A DNA stretch of 64,000 bases from Legionella taurinensis (GCF_900452865.1 NZ_UGOZ01000001.1:3007001-3071000); one strand, 5' to 3'; shown: positions 44,902 through 55,920, numbered from the stretch's first letter. Notes: a model not told the origin generated them from the letters alone. Made by a program: numbers and translations.

Positions 44902-45723
44902 CTAGGCCGCATTTAAGCCGGGCACACTGAACCGTTGCTTATCCTGTAACCGGAGAGCAGTTAACGATCCCCCCCATAAGCAGCCGGTGTCGATGGCATG
45001 AATACGGGGATTGGGCGAGTGGCCCTGCAATGCCGCCCAATGACCAAAGACAATGTCAGCCTCAACCCCACGCCGGCTCGGCACATCAAACCAGGGCAGC
45101 ATCTCTACCGAGGCCGAGGCCAGGGGGCCTTTATGATGCAGCAGCAAACGCCCCTCAGCATCGCAAAAGCGCATGCGAGTACAATAATTGGTAATCAGAC
45201 GCAGTCGCTCCATGCCGCGGAGTTCATCGGACCAGTGGTCGGGACTATTGCCATACATGTGGGCAAGGAATTCCCGGAAATCGGGTCCAGACAGCACCTG
45301 CTCAAGTTCACCAGCAAGCTGTTTCGCCTGGGTTAAATCCCAGACCGGCGCAATGCCGGCATGGCACATCACCACATTTAAAGCCTCTTCGTGATGGAGA
45401 ATAGACTGGTGCCGTAACCAATGCCCCAAGTCGTCACGATCGGGGGCGGCAAGGATGTCGTCCAGGGTGTCATCCTGGTTTTGACGGAGAGAATCGGTAA
45501 ATAATCGGCTCAGAAGATGCAAATCATGATTACCCAGGGTGACATAAGGCGTCAGCGGCAAGTTTTTAACAAAACGCAATACCGCAAGCGATTGCGGCCC
45601 GCGATTGACCAGATCCCCGACAAACCAAAGCCTGTCGCTATGCTCATTAAATTGAATGTGGTCCAGTAAACGAAGTAACGGTTCATAACAGCCCTGGATA
45701 TCGCCTATCGCGTAATCAGGCAC
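44902..45723 (-). CDS. apaH: Bis(5'-nucleosyl)-tetraphosphatase, symmetrical
   Basis: The 273-aa calcineurin-like phosphoesterase has [26 protein letters not shown] and VMCHAGIAP in the right order, the full metal-binding set of ApaH. It splits Ap4A into two ADP, clearing an alarmone of oxidative and heat stress. It starts with GTG at 45723, overlapping the end of the preceding gene by 8 bases. The order rsmA-X-apaH recalls E. coli rsmA-apaG-apaH, with apaG replaced here by a TraI-like protein. Confidence 0.95.
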   Translation of the reverse strand: MPDYAIGDIQGCYEPLLRLLDHIQFNEHSDRLWFVGDLVNRGPQSLAVLRFVKNLPLTPYVTLGNHDLHLLSRLFTDSLRQNQDDTLDDILAAPDRDDLGHWLRHQSILHHEEALNVVMCHAGIAPVWDLTQAKQLAGELEQVLSGPDFREFLAHMYGNSPDHWSDELRGMERLRLITNYCTRMRFCDAEGRLLLHHKGPLASASVEMLPWFDVPSRRGVEADIVFGHWAALQGHSPNPRIHAIDTGCLWGGSLTALRLQDKQRFSVPGLNAA

Positions 45724-47068
45724 CGTTTAATACTCCGGGTTTCGCCTGGGCTGAAGCCGGCGCTACCGTCTGCCAACGGCCTTCGGCATTGAGGTGATGC
45801 AATGCCTGAATCGCAGCATGGGATGCGTGGCCGATAAACTGATGATTCACTTGCGCCTGATGGATGAATTCGGTGGCCGAAAGCGTGCTTACTTTTCCAG
45901 ATTGCAGGGAATGAACAGACACCTCCGCCGGCAGGGCAATGGCGTAATCGGCAAACACGATACCGCTGTGCATCTGCTGGTTATTCAATTGTTCAAAACG
46001 TGAAACCACCTGGCCATCGGGACCTGCCCTGTGCAAGCCTAAAGAGAGAAATCCATTTTGTATGGCCTGCCAGTTTTTAAACTCAGGATGCTCACGCACA
46101 AACAATTTAAAGATGTCCGGCGACATTAAAAGACCACCGGGAACCATCAACAGGGGCGCCTTGTTAATCATTATTCGCCCGCTTTCCAGCGATTTGGTCA
46201 GCCACTGGATAAACTCCAGGCCAAGCTGCTGTTCCATGTTGCTGATGGATTCCGGCACGCCGCCCGCAAAAGTACTGACGCGGCCATAACGGTTGCCGCC
46301 TCGGGAACCGTAATTACGAGCCATTAACTGATTGAAATAACGCTGAATGGCAATCGCATCAGCGCGAATGAGAATCGCGCCCAAGGTTCCGGCGGCGTAA
46401 TGATCTTCGTTCAATAACGCAAGCCAGATGGCCAGCACCTGGGGATTGGAAGCAATCCAGGCAAATCCGGTGGCGGGCATTAGACGAGTTGCCAACAGCA
46501 AATTGAGTCGGCGCCGAAACTCCACATCGGATTCTTTCAAAAATTCATAGACATAATGGCTTCCGACAGCAGCCAGACTCTCCAGCAGCGGATTCCATTG
46601 TTTTAAAAACAAGCCGTTGTTATCAAACAGTTCTACTTTCAAATCGATTTGCAGTTTACCTATTCCCTGCAGAAGGGCGGCTGAAAACAGGGTGTATTGC
46701 CAGAGTTTCTGCTCTTCAGACAATTCCGCAGCACCGTCCAGCAAAATAAACTGCTTAAACAAATTCAGTGCTGCCTCAGTTCGGTTTAAGGCGTGATCAA
46801 GAAAACCCCCGGGCTGCGAATAATAACTGTTGGACGTTTCCGGCAAATTCTGACAGTGGTTGACAAAATGGTTCATTAACGCCTGGCAAAGTGTCTCAAA
46901 CCGGGTGGAATCGAGGGCCAGCGTGTCTTTGATCTGATTGAGCAACGTGACTCTTTTTTCTTCAGCCAGCAGTACTTCGGCAGCAAGAACACGAGTCATA
47001 TCTTTCAACGGGCGAGCCTGCAAGGCCTTGCCTTTTTTGCCAGGACGATGGAACAATGGAGTCTCCAA
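45716..47068 (-). CDS. TraI_2/MobH-like domain protein with degenerate HD motifs
   Basis: The 450-aa protein resembles the N-terminal domain of TraI_2/MobH proteins: [31 protein letters not shown], then [19 protein letters not shown], then WNPLLE. In the active family, His-rich and HD motifs sit at these points. Here SYYSQ and LLQGIGK lack the His-Asp pair, so metal-dependent relaxase or hydrolase activity is doubtful. The C-terminal half (about 240-420) has two further regular blocks. The start is a TTG at 47068, 14 bases after the rsmA stop. It lies in an rsmA-apaH operon, not near mobile DNA, so the domain has probably been recruited. Confidence 0.7.
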   Translation of the reverse strand: METPLFHRPGKKGKALQARPLKDMTRVLAAEVLLAEEKRVTLLNQIKDTLALDSTRFETLCQALMNHFVNHCQNLPETSNSYYSQPGGFLDHALNRTEAALNLFKQFILLDGAAELSEEQKLWQYTLFSAALLQGIGKLQIDLKVELFDNNGLFLKQWNPLLESLAAVGSHYVYEFLKESDVEFRRRLNLLLATRLMPATGFAWIASNPQVLAIWLALLNEDHYAAGTLGAILIRADAIAIQRYFNQLMARNYGSRGGNRYGRVSTFAGGVPESISNMEQQLGLEFIQWLTKSLESGRIMINKAPLLMVPGGLLMSPDIFKLFVREHPEFKNWQAIQNGFLSLGLHRAGPDGQVVSRFEQLNNQQMHSGIVFADYAIALPAEVSVHSLQSGKVSTLSATEFIHQAQVNHQFIGHASHAAIQALHHLNAEGRWQTVAPASAQAKPGVLNGA

Positions 47069-47082
47069 AAATTGTACTACAG

Positions 47083-47865
47083 TTATAATTTTATACTATT
47101 GCCAACCGCATTGGCTATGCGGACATACTCTCTGACAGACACCTGTTCAGGCCGCATGACAGGGTTAATGCCAATGTCCTGCAACTGATCAGCACTTAGT
47201 ACCGGTTTTAAATTGTTAGCCAGCGTTTTTCGACGCATTCCGAACGCCAGGGCCACCACTTTTTCCAGTACGCCATAATCCACTTCTTCAAACGGGGATT
47301 GCGGGTAGGGCACGAGGCGCAGGATGGCGGAATCCACCTTGGGTTTCGGATAAAACGCATCGGGCGGCACGTCAAACAAAAAGCTCGCCTCGCAGTAATA
47401 TTGAGCCATGATACTTAATCGTCCATAGGCTTTTGAACCCGGTTCCGCAGCGATTCGGCTGACGACTTCTTTCTGCAGCATAAAGTGCATGTCCCGGATG
47501 AACGTGACCTGATGCAGCAAATGCAGCAGCAGGGGCGTTGAAATGTTGTACGGCAAATTGCCAACCACACGCAAGTGTCTGCCCCACTGCGAAAAATCCA
47601 CGCTCAGGGCATCCGCCCCAAGCAACTGCAATTTGTCTTTCGCTTTAGGCAACTCCAGGAGCCTTTGCTGCAAATCCGTATCAATTTCGATGGCAATGAG
47701 TTGATTGAGTCGACCCAGAAGCGGCACAGTCAATGCCGCAAGCCCTGGACCGATTTCGACCATGGTGTCGGCCGGTTGCGGATTAATGGCATCGATGATA
47801 CGGCCAATGACCGCCTGATCCTGTAAAAAATTCTGGCCAAAACGCTTGCGTGGACGATGACTCAC
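47083..47865 (-). CDS. rsmA: 16S rRNA dimethyladenosine transferase
   Basis: The 260-aa protein starts [11 protein letters not shown], has SAM motif I ([11 protein letters not shown]), IAIEID, and the catalytic NLPYNIS, and matches KsgA/RsmA in length. It dimethylates A1518 and A1519 of 16S rRNA late in 30S assembly. The GTG start at 47865 follows GAGGTAAAG. It is the first gene of the unit with the TraI-like gene and apaH. Confidence 0.96.
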   Translation of the reverse strand: MSHRPRKRFGQNFLQDQAVIGRIIDAINPQPADTMVEIGPGLAALTVPLLGRLNQLIAIEIDTDLQQRLLELPKAKDKLQLLGADALSVDFSQWGRHLRVVGNLPYNISTPLLLHLLHQVTFIRDMHFMLQKEVVSRIAAEPGSKAYGRLSIMAQYYCEASFLFDVPPDAFYPKPKVDSAILRLVPYPQSPFEEVDYGVLEKVVALAFGMRRKTLANNLKPVLSADQLQDIGINPVMRPEQVSVREYVRIANAVGNSIKL

Positions 47866-47988
47866 CGGACTTTACCTCGTTTAAAATCGCACTCATTATA
47901 CCGGATTTTTCAGCTTTTGTCCGATTTGCCAATCGGACGGCTACCGATACAGCCGCTTCCGTGATAGCTTAATCAGAACTCTCTTTTC

Positions 47989-48732
47989 ATGAACCTTATC
48001 ATGCTTCTGCATTTAATCGAACTACGGCACAGGGCGCTGAAAACAGTGATTTTTTTTCTGGTGCTTTTTTGTTTTTTCTTTTTTTATGCCAATGCCCTGT
48101 TTCACACGTTGGTGACGCCCCTGCTTAAGCAATTGCCTGCAAACCATACGTTGATTGCCACCCGAATTACCTCACCAGTCCTCACCCCGGTCAGGCTTGC
48201 GGCTGATACCGCGCTGCTGGTCACCGCCCCCTTTGCCTTAAGCCAATTGTGGTTATTCATTGCCCCAGGCCTCTACCGACGTGAGCGCCAGTCCATCGTC
48301 GGCGCCTTGAGCTTAGGCCTGGTTTTGTTTATGGCAGGATTGCTTTTCTGCTTTTATATCGTCCTGCCCTTTATGTTTCAATTCTTTGCCCAGGCAGTTC
48401 CCGACGGCGTGAAACTTATGCCAGACATGAATGATGCCATTGATTTTATTACCCGCATGCTGATTCTTTTTGGCTTCTGCTTTCAAGTTCCTCTGCTGTG
48501 CACCACCCTGGTGCGCCTGCAATGGCTTGACGTGGCGACCTTAAGGCAGGTACGACCCTACATTATCGTGGCGGCCTTTACCCTCGGCATGTTGCTAACG
48601 CCGCCGGATGTCTTGTCGCAAGTCATCCTGGCCGTGCCTTTATGCCTTCTGTACGAAGCCGGGATTTGGCTAGCCGTCTGGAATAAACGCCTCAAGCCCG
48701 CGACACTGCCTCAACGCAGCGCAGAAGGTTAA
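47989..48732 (+). CDS. tatC: Sec-independent protein translocase TatC
   Basis: The 247-aa protein has six membrane helices, the N-terminal LIELRHRALKTVIF motif with its key Glu, then ITSPVLTPVRLAADTAL, the periplasmic loop APGLYRRERQ, the helix-4 region, and MLLTPPDVLSQVILAVPLCLLYEAG. This is the Tat receptor for twin-arginine signal peptides. No tatA or tatB is adjacent. As I recall, in L. pneumophila tatC is also separate from tatAB. The start may be the ATG at 47989 or the one at 48001. Confidence 0.93.
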   Translation: MNLIMLLHLIELRHRALKTVIFFLVLFCFFFFYANALFHTLVTPLLKQLPANHTLIATRITSPVLTPVRLAADTALLVTAPFALSQLWLFIAPGLYRRERQSIVGALSLGLVLFMAGLLFCFYIVLPFMFQFFAQAVPDGVKLMPDMNDAIDFITRMLILFGFCFQVPLLCTTLVRLQWLDVATLRQVRPYIIVAAFTLGMLLTPPDVLSQVILAVPLCLLYEAGIWLAVWNKRLKPATLPQRSAEG

Positions 48733-48733
48733 C

Positions 48734-49816
48734 TCAGGCAGACAACCTTACTGCAAGCGCCTGCAAGGGATGGCGTAACAGCAGGAGGCCTGCCATCATG
48801 ATAAAAATCGCATAACGGTTAAGGTAATCAAGCGGGCCTAAAGGAGCCTGCCAGTCCGGTTCCTGACCGCTCACCCAGCGACTAATGGCAATGCACACCG
48901 GCAAATAAAGCAACATGAGAATTTCCTGAAATACGCGGGCCTCAATAAAATTACCGATGAAAAGCAGCGCGGTAAAATAAAAAAAAGCGACATAGCGCAG
49001 CGGCCTGTAGCGCCTGGGGATGTAATCATAAAAAGCAAACCAGAATAAAGGCAATCCGGCAAAACAAAACATAAACAGCAACAGATGCTGCTGATTAAAT
49101 AACCAGATTAAATTGCTGTGAAAATGCGTTTCTGCAAACGAAAGAAAATACCACTCCGTCCAAGCGCCGGGTAAATGGCGGACCAGAAACAGGATCATCA
49201 GGCGGGCGAAAGCATAGGCCAGGGCGGCAGCCGCCAGGGGCTTGAGCATGCCGCGGCGTTCCTGCGAGTGCAGGGCTGGAATCAGCAAGACCAGCAACAC
49301 ACTGCTTTCACGATTAAACGTAGCCACTAACACCACCAGCGTGAACGCAACCCAACGTTTTTGCAGACACAGTAAAAAGCCCAAGGCCATAAAAAAAAGA
49401 CAGGCGCTGTCATAGGGATAAAAAAAGGTGGCCTCACCCTGAGTAGTAAAGCGATAGTTCACCACGCTCATTAACGGCAGTAACAGCAGAAAAAACCAAC
49501 TGAACAATTCCGACTGGTTTTTATTAAATGCAAACTGAAACAAACGTTTTAGGGTAAAAAACAAAAGACTGACAAAGAAGAGTTCCAGTAGAAAAAAAAT
49601 CTCTTCAGGGGACCAGGGCAGGATACGATGCAGACCATTGGCCAGGGCTGGAACCAGCATGCGCTGCCCAAAAGGCAGTCTGGCGCTTAAATTCATGAGT
49701 TTTTCAAGATCCGTATCGATATAGATGCCCGTTAGCCTCACGTGCATGTAGGCATAACTTATCACCAGAACCCAGGTCACGAAGGCGGTTTTATAGCGAA
49801 AGAGCTCTTTATTCAT
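48734..49816 (-). CDS. Polytopic membrane protein, possible GT-C-like
   Basis: The 360-aa protein has about eight or nine hydrophobic helices and short loops. The N-terminal loop (LPFGQRMLVPALANGLHR) and ATFNRESSVLLVLLIPAL recall membrane glycosyltransferase-like proteins in which an Asp/Glu-rich first loop and a FNRES-type motif recur. Substrate and function are unknown. It converges on tatC with no overlap and is divergent from hspQ. It is probably a monocistronic inner membrane protein. Confidence 0.6.
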   Translation of the reverse strand: MNKELFRYKTAFVTWVLVISYAYMHVRLTGIYIDTDLEKLMNLSARLPFGQRMLVPALANGLHRILPWSPEEIFFLLELFFVSLLFFTLKRLFQFAFNKNQSELFSWFFLLLLPLMSVVNYRFTTQGEATFFYPYDSACLFFMALGFLLCLQKRWVAFTLVVLVATFNRESSVLLVLLIPALHSQERRGMLKPLAAAALAYAFARLMILFLVRHLPGAWTEWYFLSFAETHFHSNLIWLFNQQHLLLFMFCFAGLPLFWFAFYDYIPRRYRPLRYVAFFYFTALLFIGNFIEARVFQEILMLLYLPVCIAISRWVSGQEPDWQAPLGPLDYLNRYAIFIMMAGLLLLRHPLQALAVRLSA

Positions 49817-49902
49817 TCATTGTTGCATTGGCATTCAAGATTCGCTCAGGCTAACCGATAAATTAATTAAAAGGCAAATTTGATCACGCGGTGAGGTGTA
49901 TC

Positions 49903-50214
49903 ATGATTAAAAATGCGAAATTTAATATAGGCGATCGGGTATGGCATCAGCAACTGGGATATCGTGCCGTGATCATTGACGCGGATCCTGTTTTTCAGGC
50001 CTCCGGACGTTACAATCCTCAGGCCAGTAAACGGGCTTTTGCAACCCGCAATCCCTGGTACCGGCTTTTAGTCGACAACTGCAGCCAGATTACCTATGTT
50101 GAAGAATGCCATCTAACGCCCGATACTATTCCGTTGTGGATAGACAATCCCAATGTAGGTGATTACCTCATTGAAAAAAAGAACGGTTACTCCAGTAATT
50201 CCAAGCGCCACTGA
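49903..50214 (+). CDS. hspQ: Heat shock protein HspQ / YccV-like
   Basis: The 103-aa protein begins MIKNAKFNIGDRVWH, with LGYRAVIIDADPVF and NPWYRLLVDNCSQITYVEECHL, matching the HspQ/hemimethylated-DNA-binding fold. E. coli HspQ affects DnaA stability and Lon protease substrates. I take ATG 49903, which has GAGGTGTATC in front. The frame continues to 49891 without reason. Expression should be stress-linked by family. Confidence 0.88.
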   Translation: MIKNAKFNIGDRVWHQQLGYRAVIIDADPVFQASGRYNPQASKRAFATRNPWYRLLVDNCSQITYVEECHLTPDTIPLWIDNPNVGDYLIEKKNGYSSNSKRH

Positions 50215-50216
50215 GG

Positions 50217-50411
50217 TTACGTGCTTCGCACCATGAAAACCAGAAAGGCAACAAAGGCAATCAGCACCAGCGCAAGGAGGCCCATGGTGGCAAAGCTTTT
50301 ACTGAAATTTTCACTGGTAAATAAATCAGGCCGCCCTTTGACCGTGCGGAATAAATACCAAATGATTAAACCTGCGCCAATAAGCCCGAGTATTTGATAT
50401 AAGGTTTCCAT
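50217..50411 (-). CDS. Small two-helix membrane protein
   Basis: The 64-aa protein has two hydrophobic helices (about 4-22 and 42-61) joined by a polar loop (RTVKGRPDLFTSENFSKSF). Its ATG overlaps the stop of the flavin reductase gene by one base (TAATG), so it is translationally coupled and real. The function is unknown. A helper for the flavin/quinone-related pair upstream is possible. Confidence 0.75.
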   Translation of the reverse strand: METLYQILGLIGAGLIIWYLFRTVKGRPDLFTSENFSKSFATMGLLALVLIAFVAFLVFMVRST

Positions 50412-51112
50412 TAATTGTCCTCCGATTCGAAACTGAATGCATCTGAAAATAATTGTTCACGCGGCATGCCAGAGGCCACCAGGGCATCGCGGATGGCATA
50501 CACCATGTCAAACGGTCCGGCGATAACAATCTGGTGGTTCAGCAAGGTGTCAGGGTAATCCGTTTGCACAACGGAGGCTACGTTTTCGCGGCTCTCCCCT
50601 GACAGCAAAGTGACGTAGCGAAAGCGGCTGACATGAGCCTGCCACTGCTTCACTTTATCATCCATGTATAAATCGCTTTGTGAGCGCGCGCCCCAATAGA
50701 GGGCAAACGCCCGGGCATCGCCGGTAGCCAGTAATTGTTCGATCATGGCCTTAACGGGAGCAAAACCCGTGCCGCCAGCAAGGAATAGCACAGGGCGATC
50801 CGGGTGCAACTGATTGAGAAAGCAATCGCCATAAGGCAAGGCTATCTGCACACGGCCTTCGCGTTTTATTTCTGCAAACAACGGCTGATTGTAGGGATTC
50901 CCCTGCTCATGGCGTATGTGCAATTCGTACTTATGCGAACCCAGCGGGGCATTGGCAATGGAAAAACTTAATGCGTCTTCACCACAAAGAATTTTTAAAT
51001 ACTGGCCGGGTTGATAGTCGATGAAGTGTTGCGGCGAAAGAGTTAATTCAATAATACTGTCGGTTAAGGGAGTAACGCGCTCCACCTGCGCCCAGGTCTT
51101 TTTAATGCTCAT
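50411..51112 (-). CDS. fre: NAD(P)H-flavin reductase (Fre/LuxG type)
   Basis: The 233-aa FNR-fold protein has the flavin motif YQPGQYLKI, then [11 protein letters not shown], then the NAD(P) loop [13 protein letters not shown], and FSDAFSFE at the C-terminus. Family members reduce free FMN or FAD, which can supply prenylated-FMN chemistry. I take ATG 51112, whose ATGA overlaps the ubiD stop, as in the common ubiD-fre order. The open frame extends eight codons upstream but the overlap decides. Confidence 0.9.
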   Translation of the reverse strand: MSIKKTWAQVERVTPLTDSIIELTLSPQHFIDYQPGQYLKILCGEDALSFSIANAPLGSHKYELHIRHEQGNPYNQPLFAEIKREGRVQIALPYGDCFLNQLHPDRPVLFLAGGTGFAPVKAMIEQLLATGDARAFALYWGARSQSDLYMDDKVKQWQAHVSRFRYVTLLSGESRENVASVVQTDYPDTLLNHQIVIAGPFDMVYAIRDALVASGMPREQLFSDAFSFESEDN

Positions 51113-52578
51113 AACGACAGTCCCAGAGAATCCCAATAGCCGTCGACACGCTGAATAATCTCATCATCCATTTCAATGGCCTTACCCCATTCGCGCTGGG
51201 TTTCACCTTTCCATTTATGGGTCGCATCGATACCCATTTTAGAGCCTAATCCTGATACCGGTGAAGCAAAATCAAGGTAATCAATCGGGGTATTATCCAA
51301 CAGGACGGTATCCCGCGAAGGGTCAACACGCGTGGTCATCGCCCAGATCACATCCTCCCATTGACGCGCATTAATGTCATCATCGCAGACAATAACAAAT
51401 TTAGTGTACATGAATTGCCGTAAAAACGACCAGACAGCCATCATGATGCGTTTGGCATGGCCGGGGTATTGCTTTTTGATGGTAACGACAGCCAGACGGT
51501 AGGAACAACCCTCCGGTGGCAAATAAAAATCGACTATTTCTGGGAACTGCTTTTGTAACAGGGGAATAAATACCTCGTTTAAGGCCACCCCTAAAATGGC
51601 CGGCTCATCAGGCGGACGGCCAGTGTAGGTGCTGTGGTAAATGGGATCCGGGCGATGGGTGATACGCTCGACCGTCAACACGGGAAAATGGTCCACTTCA
51701 TTGTAATAACCGGTGTGATCGCCGAACGGTCCTTCAGCCGCTTCTTCTCCGGGATTAATGTACCCTTCAAGAATAATTTCGGCGCTGGCAGGAACATGCA
51801 GATCACTGCCCAGGCATTGTGTTAATTGCGTACGCTGCCCACGTAATAACCCGGCAAAGGCATATTCGGATAACGTATCCGGTACAGGCGTCACCGCCGC
51901 AAGCAGGGTGGCAGGATCCGCGCCAAGCGTTACGGCCACGGGAAAACGCTCCCCCGGATAGGCGGCCTGCCAGGCCTGGTAATCCAGTGCACCGCCCCGA
52001 TGAGACAGCCAACGCATGATCACTTTGTTTTTACCAATGACCTGCTGACGATAAATACCCATGTTTTCACGCGCCTGATGCGGGCCTTTAGTGGTCACCA
52101 AACCCCAGGTGATTAAAGGCGCTGCATCGCCAGGCCAGCAGGTCTGGACAGGCAAACGGCTAAGATCAACCTCATCGCCTTCAAACACATGGGTCTGGCA
52201 GGGGGCCTGGCTGATGTATTTAGGCGCCATCGTCAGCGCCTGCTTCAACAAGGGCAATTTGCTGAATGCGTCTTTAAAACCTTTCGGCGGCTCGGGCTCC
52301 TTAAGCGCAGCCAGCAAGACACCCACGTCCCGCAACGCACGGACCGATTCTTCTCCCATTCCCAGCGCCACACGCTCGGGGGTACCGAATAAATTGGTCA
52401 ATACCGGCATGGCCGCCCCTTTGGGGCTGGTGAATAATAAAGCCGGGCCGGCTTTGCGTAAAACCCGATCGCTGATGACGGTCATTTCGAGAATGGGCGA
52501 CACCGGGTAATCAATGCGTTGCAGCAAATGACGCGATTCAAGCTGGTCGATAAAATCACGTAAATCAGTATATTTCAT
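51109..52578 (-). CDS. ubiD: 4-hydroxy-3-polyprenylbenzoate decarboxylase
   Basis: The 489-aa protein is full length for UbiD, with [18 protein letters not shown] at the start, the [22 protein letters not shown] region, and the C-terminal TRVDPSRD and DATHKWKGE segments. It removes the carboxyl group in ubiquinone synthesis using prenylated FMN. The next gene (fre) overlaps by four bases, and a small membrane protein follows. The prenyltransferase UbiX is not in the window. Confidence 0.95.
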   Translation of the reverse strand: MKYTDLRDFIDQLESRHLLQRIDYPVSPILEMTVISDRVLRKAGPALLFTSPKGAAMPVLTNLFGTPERVALGMGEESVRALRDVGVLLAALKEPEPPKGFKDAFSKLPLLKQALTMAPKYISQAPCQTHVFEGDEVDLSRLPVQTCWPGDAAPLITWGLVTTKGPHQARENMGIYRQQVIGKNKVIMRWLSHRGGALDYQAWQAAYPGERFPVAVTLGADPATLLAAVTPVPDTLSEYAFAGLLRGQRTQLTQCLGSDLHVPASAEIILEGYINPGEEAAEGPFGDHTGYYNEVDHFPVLTVERITHRPDPIYHSTYTGRPPDEPAILGVALNEVFIPLLQKQFPEIVDFYLPPEGCSYRLAVVTIKKQYPGHAKRIMMAVWSFLRQFMYTKFVIVCDDDINARQWEDVIWAMTTRVDPSRDTVLLDNTPIDYLDFASPVSGLGSKMGIDATHKWKGETQREWGKAIEMDDEIIQRVDGYWDSLGLSL

Positions 52579-52705
52579 GCCATCGTACAGGAGTTAAGTG
52601 AAGCAGGGATTATCGCACAAGATGCTTTTGGGCGATACGTGAGAAGCCTTTTCTCTTAAAGCAGCACTCTATGCTACTATAACCCTGTTCTAACCATCCG
52701 GATTG

Positions 52706-53425
52706 ATGATGCCCAACGACCAGCAAACGACATTGACCACCATCATTAGCGCCTTAAAGCAGCTTAGACCCCAGATCATGTTATTTAAAGAGTCGATGCA
52801 GGATTTTAAAAAGCAACTGGAAACGGTCAGCGAAGAGGATGAATTGACCACCCTGGTGCAGGGTATTGATCAACGGGAAAAAGAACTGAATCAGTTATTG
52901 CAAAAGGCCGCCTCCGGCATGGATAAAACCCTGTTTGACGCCATTTGCCAGCAATGCGAAAGCGACAGTGAATTGACCGAAATCATGGCGGTATTTCACG
53001 CCGACAATAGCCTCGCCAACTTAATCACTACTACGCGGGAACGGCTCGGCGAACAAACGCTTTATGCCAAATTAAGTGGTGACGAGTTGCAAATGGCGAA
53101 AGATTTTATGCAGCGGCTTAAGCAATTAAGCTCCGTTGCACAACTGCTTGATGCTCAAAAGGAATTGTTTCGGCAGCGGCTTAAAGAAGCCGAGGATACT
53201 CAAACGGTTGATGAAATCGAAAATGACATTCTAGCGCAGCATGAAGGCATCACCAAAGTCTACAATGCCATCATTTTTTACCCCGACAATGAGCGTGTGG
53301 CTCAAGCCCTGGTTGAGTATTTTGAAACAAATCCGCAACGGTTAGCCTTAGTTCAAGCCTTTCATTTTTATGATTCGTTGATACAGGACCTGGCAGACGC
53401 TAAAACGCGGCTAAAACGCGCATAG
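52706..53425 (+). CDS. Hypothetical coiled-coil protein, 239 aa
   Basis: No family recognised. It is soluble and helical throughout, with heptad-rich parts at about 20-65 (RPQIMLFKESMQDFKKQLETVSEEDELTTLVQGI) and 130-180. There is no signal peptide. Starts at 52706 and 52709 are equally possible. It stands alone between ubiD (divergent) and the phospholipase gene, 58 bases before the latter, so co-transcription is possible. Confidence 0.65.
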   Translation: MMPNDQQTTLTTIISALKQLRPQIMLFKESMQDFKKQLETVSEEDELTTLVQGIDQREKELNQLLQKAASGMDKTLFDAICQQCESDSELTEIMAVFHADNSLANLITTTRERLGEQTLYAKLSGDELQMAKDFMQRLKQLSSVAQLLDAQKELFRQRLKEAEDTQTVDEIENDILAQHEGITKVYNAIIFYPDNERVAQALVEYFETNPQRLALVQAFHFYDSLIQDLADAKTRLKRA

Positions 53426-53483
53426 TGGAAATTTGTCTGTCAAATTGATATAACTTCAGGTTGTCTGCGCATGAGATTTACCC

Positions 53484-54362
53484 GTGAGAAAAGAACATTC
53501 TGTATTTTTTTGTATCCTTTTGATGCTTCCTCTAGCAAGCGGGGCTGAAACAAACGAGGAATCACCTCCATTAAAAAAACCAACGCTCCTGGAAAAACAG
53601 GTGATGCAGCAGAAAAAAACCAGCGACAGCCCGAGCCTGATCGAACTGTACCGTCCCAACTACGTGTTGCCTTATTATTACACCAACAAACCCTACCACG
53701 CCATTTATCAGAACGCGACCCCCAATAATCAGGAAATCCAGAATGATGAATTTAAAGCGCAGATCAGTCTTAAAATTCCCATTTTCCGCCATGTCATCAA
53801 AGACAGGCCGTTAGCGCTTAATTTTTCCTACACGCAGCTCATGTATTGGCAGGTGTATGCCAAATCCCAGTATTTTCGTGAAACCAATTACGAACCAGAG
53901 TTATTTCTTGAGAATTACTTTAATCCCTATTTTGCTGCTCAACTCGGGCTTAACCATCAATCCAACGGCCGCGGCGGTTCCCTCGAACGCAGTTGGAATC
54001 GCGCATACACGCAGCTTAAATGGACGGGCAACCGCTGGCTGGTCAATTTACGACTGTGGGCATTAATCGACAAAGCCGAATCCAGTGATTTGCACAATCC
54101 GGATATCGCCCATTTTCTCGGGCATGATAATCTGGTGTTATCGCATCAGTTGCCCGGCGACTGGAAAGCCAGTCTGGAATTGCAGAATCTCGAAAGCGGT
54201 TTGCAACGCGGATTCGTGCAGGTGACGTTGTCCTACCCTATTCTGCAATCGCTCTCGGTTTACGGTCAGGTGTTCAGCGGCTATGGGCAAAGTCTGATTG
54301 AATACAATCACCGCACCACCAGTGCCGGGATTGGGATTGTTCTTAATGATTGGGTGAGTTAG
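53484..54362 (+). CDS. pldA: Outer membrane phospholipase A
   Basis: The 292-aa precursor has a signal peptide (residues 1-20) and a beta-barrel of the OMPLA family: LNHQSNGRGGSLERSWNRAYTQLKW carries the catalytic His158 and Ser160, and SVYGQVFSGYGQSLIEYNHR is the calcium/C-terminal block. It hydrolyses membrane phospholipids and is activated by dimerisation. The start is a GTG. E. coli PldA is similar in length and motif order. Confidence 0.93.
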   Translation: MRKEHSVFFCILLMLPLASGAETNEESPPLKKPTLLEKQVMQQKKTSDSPSLIELYRPNYVLPYYYTNKPYHAIYQNATPNNQEIQNDEFKAQISLKIPIFRHVIKDRPLALNFSYTQLMYWQVYAKSQYFRETNYEPELFLENYFNPYFAAQLGLNHQSNGRGGSLERSWNRAYTQLKWTGNRWLVNLRLWALIDKAESSDLHNPDIAHFLGHDNLVLSHQLPGDWKASLELQNLESGLQRGFVQVTLSYPILQSLSVYGQVFSGYGQSLIEYNHRTTSAGIGIVLNDWVS

Positions 54363-54369
54363 GGAAGAC

Positions 54370-54400
54370 AGCGCACATCAGGAAAACCGTCATGTGCGCT
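54370..54400. terminator. Inverted repeat between convergent pldA and rho, possible terminator
   Basis: A 9-bp perfect stem (54370-54378 with 54392-54400) with a 13-base loop lies between the stops. No U-tract follows closely on either strand, so it may be a weak or Rho-assisted terminator. Confidence 0.4.
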
Positions 54401-54414
54401 AGGGCTGCTGATTT

Positions 54415-55671
54415 TTAACGCTTCATTTCCTCAAAAAACTCAGCATTGGTCTTGTGATTTTTCATGCGCTCAAGGAGGAATTCAATCGCTTCACACTCTT
54501 CCATGGATTGCAGAATCTTACGCAGAATCCAGGTACGATGGAGATCTTCAGGACTTAAGAGCAGATCTTCACGGCGGGTACCGGAACGATTAATGTTGAT
54601 GGCCGGGAATACACGACGCTCAGAGATATTACGGCTTAAGTGGATTTCCATGTTACCGGTTCCCTTGAACTCTTCGTAAATGACTTCATCCATTTTGGAA
54701 CCTGTATCAACCAGGGCAGTCGCAATGATGGTCAGGCTGCCGCCTTCTTCCACATTACGGGCCGCACCATAGAGGCGCTTGGGACGCTGCAGGGCATTGG
54801 CATCCACACCCCCGGTGAGTACCTTACCGGAAGAAGGAATCACGGTGTTGTAGGCCCGCGCAAGACGGGTAATGGAGTCCAGCAGAATGATGACATCGCG
54901 CTTGTGCTCGACCAGACGCTTGGCTTTTTCAATGACCATTTCGGCCACCTGGACGTGACGGTTAGCGGGTTCATCGAATGTGCTGGCAACCACTTCGCCC
55001 TTAACAGAGCGCTGCATCTCGGTCACCTCTTCGGGTCGCTCATCAATCAACAACACAATCAGATAACAATCGGGGTAGCTTTTCTCAATCGAATGGGCAA
55101 GATTTTGCAGCATCAGTGTTTTACCCGCTTTGGGGGGAGACACAATCAAACCGCGCTGACCGCGGCCAAAGGGAGCGCATAAATCCACAACCCGGGCCGT
55201 TAAATCTTCTGTACTGCCATTGCCCTGCTCCATCACCAATCGCCGGGAAGCAAACAGAGGCGTTAAGTTTTCGAAGGAGATTTTACGTTTGGTGCTATCA
55301 GGGGAGTCAAAGTTAATCTGGTCAACTTTCAAGAGAGCAAAGTAGCGCTCATTGTCTTTGGGAGGACGAATTTTACCGTACACCGTGTCCCCTGTACGCA
55401 GGCCAAAACGTCGAATTTGACTGGGGGAAACGTAGGTGTCGTCAGGACCGGCCAAATAAGAGGCATCGACGGAACGCAGGAAGCCAAACCCATCGGGCAA
55501 TACCTCCATCACACCGCCGCCCAGGATATCTTCTCCTTTGCTGGCGTGCGCTTTGAGGATAGCGAATAAAATATCCTGCTTGCGCATGCGTGACGTGTTT
55601 TCGACCCCCATTTCCTCGGCGATAGTAACGAGGTCACCAATGGGCATTTGCTTAAGTTCTATAAGATTCAT
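54415..55671 (-). CDS. rho: Transcription termination factor Rho
   Basis: The 418-aa protein matches E. coli Rho in length. It has an N-terminal RNA-binding domain ([29 protein letters not shown]), P-loop [25 protein letters not shown] (Walker B), the Q-loop [14 protein letters not shown] region and the catalytic C-terminus. I take ATG 55671 (family start). It is an essential RNA helicase. A hairpin lies in the trxA-rho gap, 237 bases upstream. Confidence 0.96.
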   Translation of the reverse strand: MNLIELKQMPIGDLVTIAEEMGVENTSRMRKQDILFAILKAHASKGEDILGGGVMEVLPDGFGFLRSVDASYLAGPDDTYVSPSQIRRFGLRTGDTVYGKIRPPKDNERYFALLKVDQINFDSPDSTKRKISFENLTPLFASRRLVMEQGNGSTEDLTARVVDLCAPFGRGQRGLIVSPPKAGKTLMLQNLAHSIEKSYPDCYLIVLLIDERPEEVTEMQRSVKGEVVASTFDEPANRHVQVAEMVIEKAKRLVEHKRDVIILLDSITRLARAYNTVIPSSGKVLTGGVDANALQRPKRLYGAARNVEEGGSLTIIATALVDTGSKMDEVIYEEFKGTGNMEIHLSRNISERRVFPAININRSGTRREDLLLSPEDLHRTWILRKILQSMEECEAIEFLLERMKNHKTNAEFFEEMKR

Positions 55672-55920
55672 ACTTCTCACTTGAATGTGTTATTAAATGA
55701 AATGAATTTTCCAGGAAAATTTTATGGGAAAGTCAGCAAGGAAACTGCTGCCTACGGGTTTCATTCGTCAGTAACCAACCTTTTCATTTCTGAAATAACT
55801 TATTACGAAGTGTTGGTGTAATTTAGTAAATCAGAATAGTCTGGGATTGGTGACTTGAAAAATTAGCCACATATTGAAGCTTTATCGTATCACACCCTGG
55901 CCATGAAAGCCATCTTTTTT

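Noticed and set aside
54640..55182. A 180-codon plus-strand frame opposite rho
   Set aside because: It is a by-product of rho codon use, and rho itself is conserved end to end.
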